Shown one piece after another: positions 63,090 through 64,000 of a stretch of DNA of 64,000 nt. Below the pieces are notes generated by a model, which worked only from the letters and a program-made list of their open reading frames with translations, did no database searches and was not told the origin of the DNA. Position 1 is the stretch's first letter. Every line of letters begins with the position of its first letter. Origin of the DNA: Lachnospiraceae bacterium (GTDB taxonomy: Bacteria > Bacillota_A > Clostridia > Lachnospirales > Lachnospiraceae); contig JAIKXO010000258.1 in assembly GCA_024684065.1 (NCBI GenBank), positions 27,094-91,093 on the forward strand, given 5' to 3'. Position numbers and translations under genes: made by a program.

Positions 63090-63866
63090 CTATATATTTG
63101 CAATTACTTCCCACCTGCCGTTGCGCTTACCGTTCTCTCTTCGAATCAATCCTTTTTCCTGCATTTCGACTGTCCTGGTCTTTATCGTTCTTTCTGATTT
63201 ACCAATGATCCCGGCTAATTCTTTCTGCGTAATCGAAGGATTCTTAAGTAATTCCTTTAGAATCGCCAATTCCTCCAAAGTGCAATTATTGCACTTTGAA
63301 ACGCTTCCGATTGCACTTTGGATTTCACTTTGTTCCTTGTAATCCACATGGATAAATCTATTCTTTAATTCATTCTGATACCCCATCAGAAGATTTTCGA
63401 AAAACCGTTCCAAATATATTGTAGTGGCACTGATTCCTTTGCCCAGATCGTTATAATTGGCCCTGGCAAGTGCGTTTCTGAAGTACCAGGAATTCTCAGC
63501 GAATATTTCATTATTGACTTGAAAACCAAATGTCTTCAGATACTTAATAATGAACACTGCCGTAGATCTTGTGTTCCCTTCACAGAACGGATGAATCTGC
63601 CATATACCGGAAGTAAACTTCGCTATATGCTTCACTGCATCACCGACCGAAAGGCCCTGATATGAAAATTGTTTTTCCTGTCCAAAGTCATAATCCAAGG
63701 TATCCCTTATACTGTCAGCCGAAGCGTACAGAACAGTCTCTCCATTAAGAACCCATTCGCTTTTAGTAATGTTATAAGTCCTGTATTCACCTGCACGAGG
63801 GAAGATATCTTTAAACAGCCGTTTATGAATAGTTTTCCAATCCGCCGGAGAAAACTGAAACCTGAA
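63090..63866 (-). pseudogene. Fic protein, 5'-truncated, with C-terminal wHTH
   Basis: The frame is open from a TAA at 63867-63869. No ATG or GTG lies before the conserved FSPADWKTIHKRLFKDIF, AGEYRTYNITKSEWVLNG and Fic motif HPFCEGNTRS. The tail has a winged helix (SITQKELAGIIGKSERTIKT). The start codon and N-terminus were lost, so it is unlikely to be made in full. TTG at 63698 could start a shortened form. Confidence 0.75.
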
Positions 63867-64000
63867 TTATTCACGGAGACATGATTTCAAAATAAATATC
63901 TCCGATCCGTTATTTTAGACCGTTGCATATAACGACAACAGGGTTTTGACCCTAAAAATGAGGGCACTATCCCCATAAAAGTTTTTGTGTCGGTATATGA
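63867..64000. other. AT-rich edge region
   Basis: No gene seen in the last 134 bases. A small hairpin (AGGGT-tttg-ACCCT at 63940-63953) is present and may be part of an inserted element that cut off the Fic gene. Confidence 0.3.

Noticed and set aside
1..64000. CRISPR arrays, tRNA, rRNA, integrase or complete transposase
   Set aside because: No regular spaced repeats, cloverleaf sequences, rRNA-like stretches or DDE/tyrosine recombinase motifs were noticed; the repeats found are palindromic or dispersed.

Overview
The window reads as chromosome of a low-to-mid GC Firmicute, most probably a Lachnospiraceae-type anaerobe (Clostridia). The evidence is AGGAGG-type ribosome binding sites, TTGACA-17-TATAAT promoters, a C_GCAxxG_C_C protein, a FeoB-associated Cys-rich membrane protein with DUF6110 and FeoC-like partners, several GGDEF proteins, a YoaP-type acetyltransferase and DUF1848 and DUF5680 proteins. 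No rRNA, tRNA, CRISPR array, integrase or complete transposase gene was seen. Almost all genes lie on the minus strand; plus-strand exceptions are the first gene, a three-gene ABC transporter at 25.7-28.0 kb and a decayed DtxR gene at 54.7 kb.

Layout. 0.2-4.8 kb: a GH13 alpha-glucosidase lipoprotein facing a GGDEF protein. 4.9-9.4 kb: a TetR / MATE efflux / rifampicin-phosphotransferase-like operon with its promoter and operator. 9.7-13.6 kb: a cyclophilin lipoprotein, hairpin repeats and a decayed cluster (hexapeptide acyltransferase with carrier domain, AMP-forming ligase, MFS exporter) behind an HD hydrolase. 13.6-18.0 kb: sbcD-sbcC. 18.1-25.6 kb: signalling genes (hybrid histidine kinase, GGDEF protein, LysR), small unknown proteins, and a structured leader in front of a 39-residue membrane protein. 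25.7-28.0 kb: ABC-2 exporter. 28.0-35.0 kb: an accessory block of acetyltransferases (YoaP type, transglutaminase-GNAT fusion, GNAT), a radical SAM protein, WYL and XRE regulators, DUF1848 and a dead GNAT gene. 35.0-42.7 kb: response regulator, histidine kinase, ABC ATPase, FtsX-type permease and serine hydrolase, an antimicrobial-sensing type module. 42.8-54.7 kb: a large iron cluster: two FeoB, three FeoA, Cys-rich helper, HMA protein, FeoC-like protein, DtxR-family regulator, DUF6110, P-type ATPase and three SAM methyltransferases, with several TTAGC/GCTAA boxes at its promoters. 54.8-64.0 kb: two TetR regulators, an aldo/keto reductase, a beta-lactamase-fold hydrolase, a Fic protein coupled to an S66 peptidase, and decayed fragments (Fic, GNAT, RNA-methyltransferase-like tail).

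The most interesting non-gene signals are: (1) a palindromic module of three hairpins, present in clear copies at 10.4 and 51.4 kb and degenerate copies elsewhere, whose differences preserve base pairing and which supplies the C-terminus of one protein; (2) a separate structured repeat of about 70 bp in three copies that carries a Shine-Dalgarno sequence at one end; (3) a shared TTTCGTCCAA-type operator at the Fic promoter and at the start of the coupled S66 gene; (4) iron-box-like palindromes inside Feo promoters; (5) a leader with nested stems before the 39-residue membrane protein. Many genes here are broken, so this stretch looks like an accessory region under active decay.
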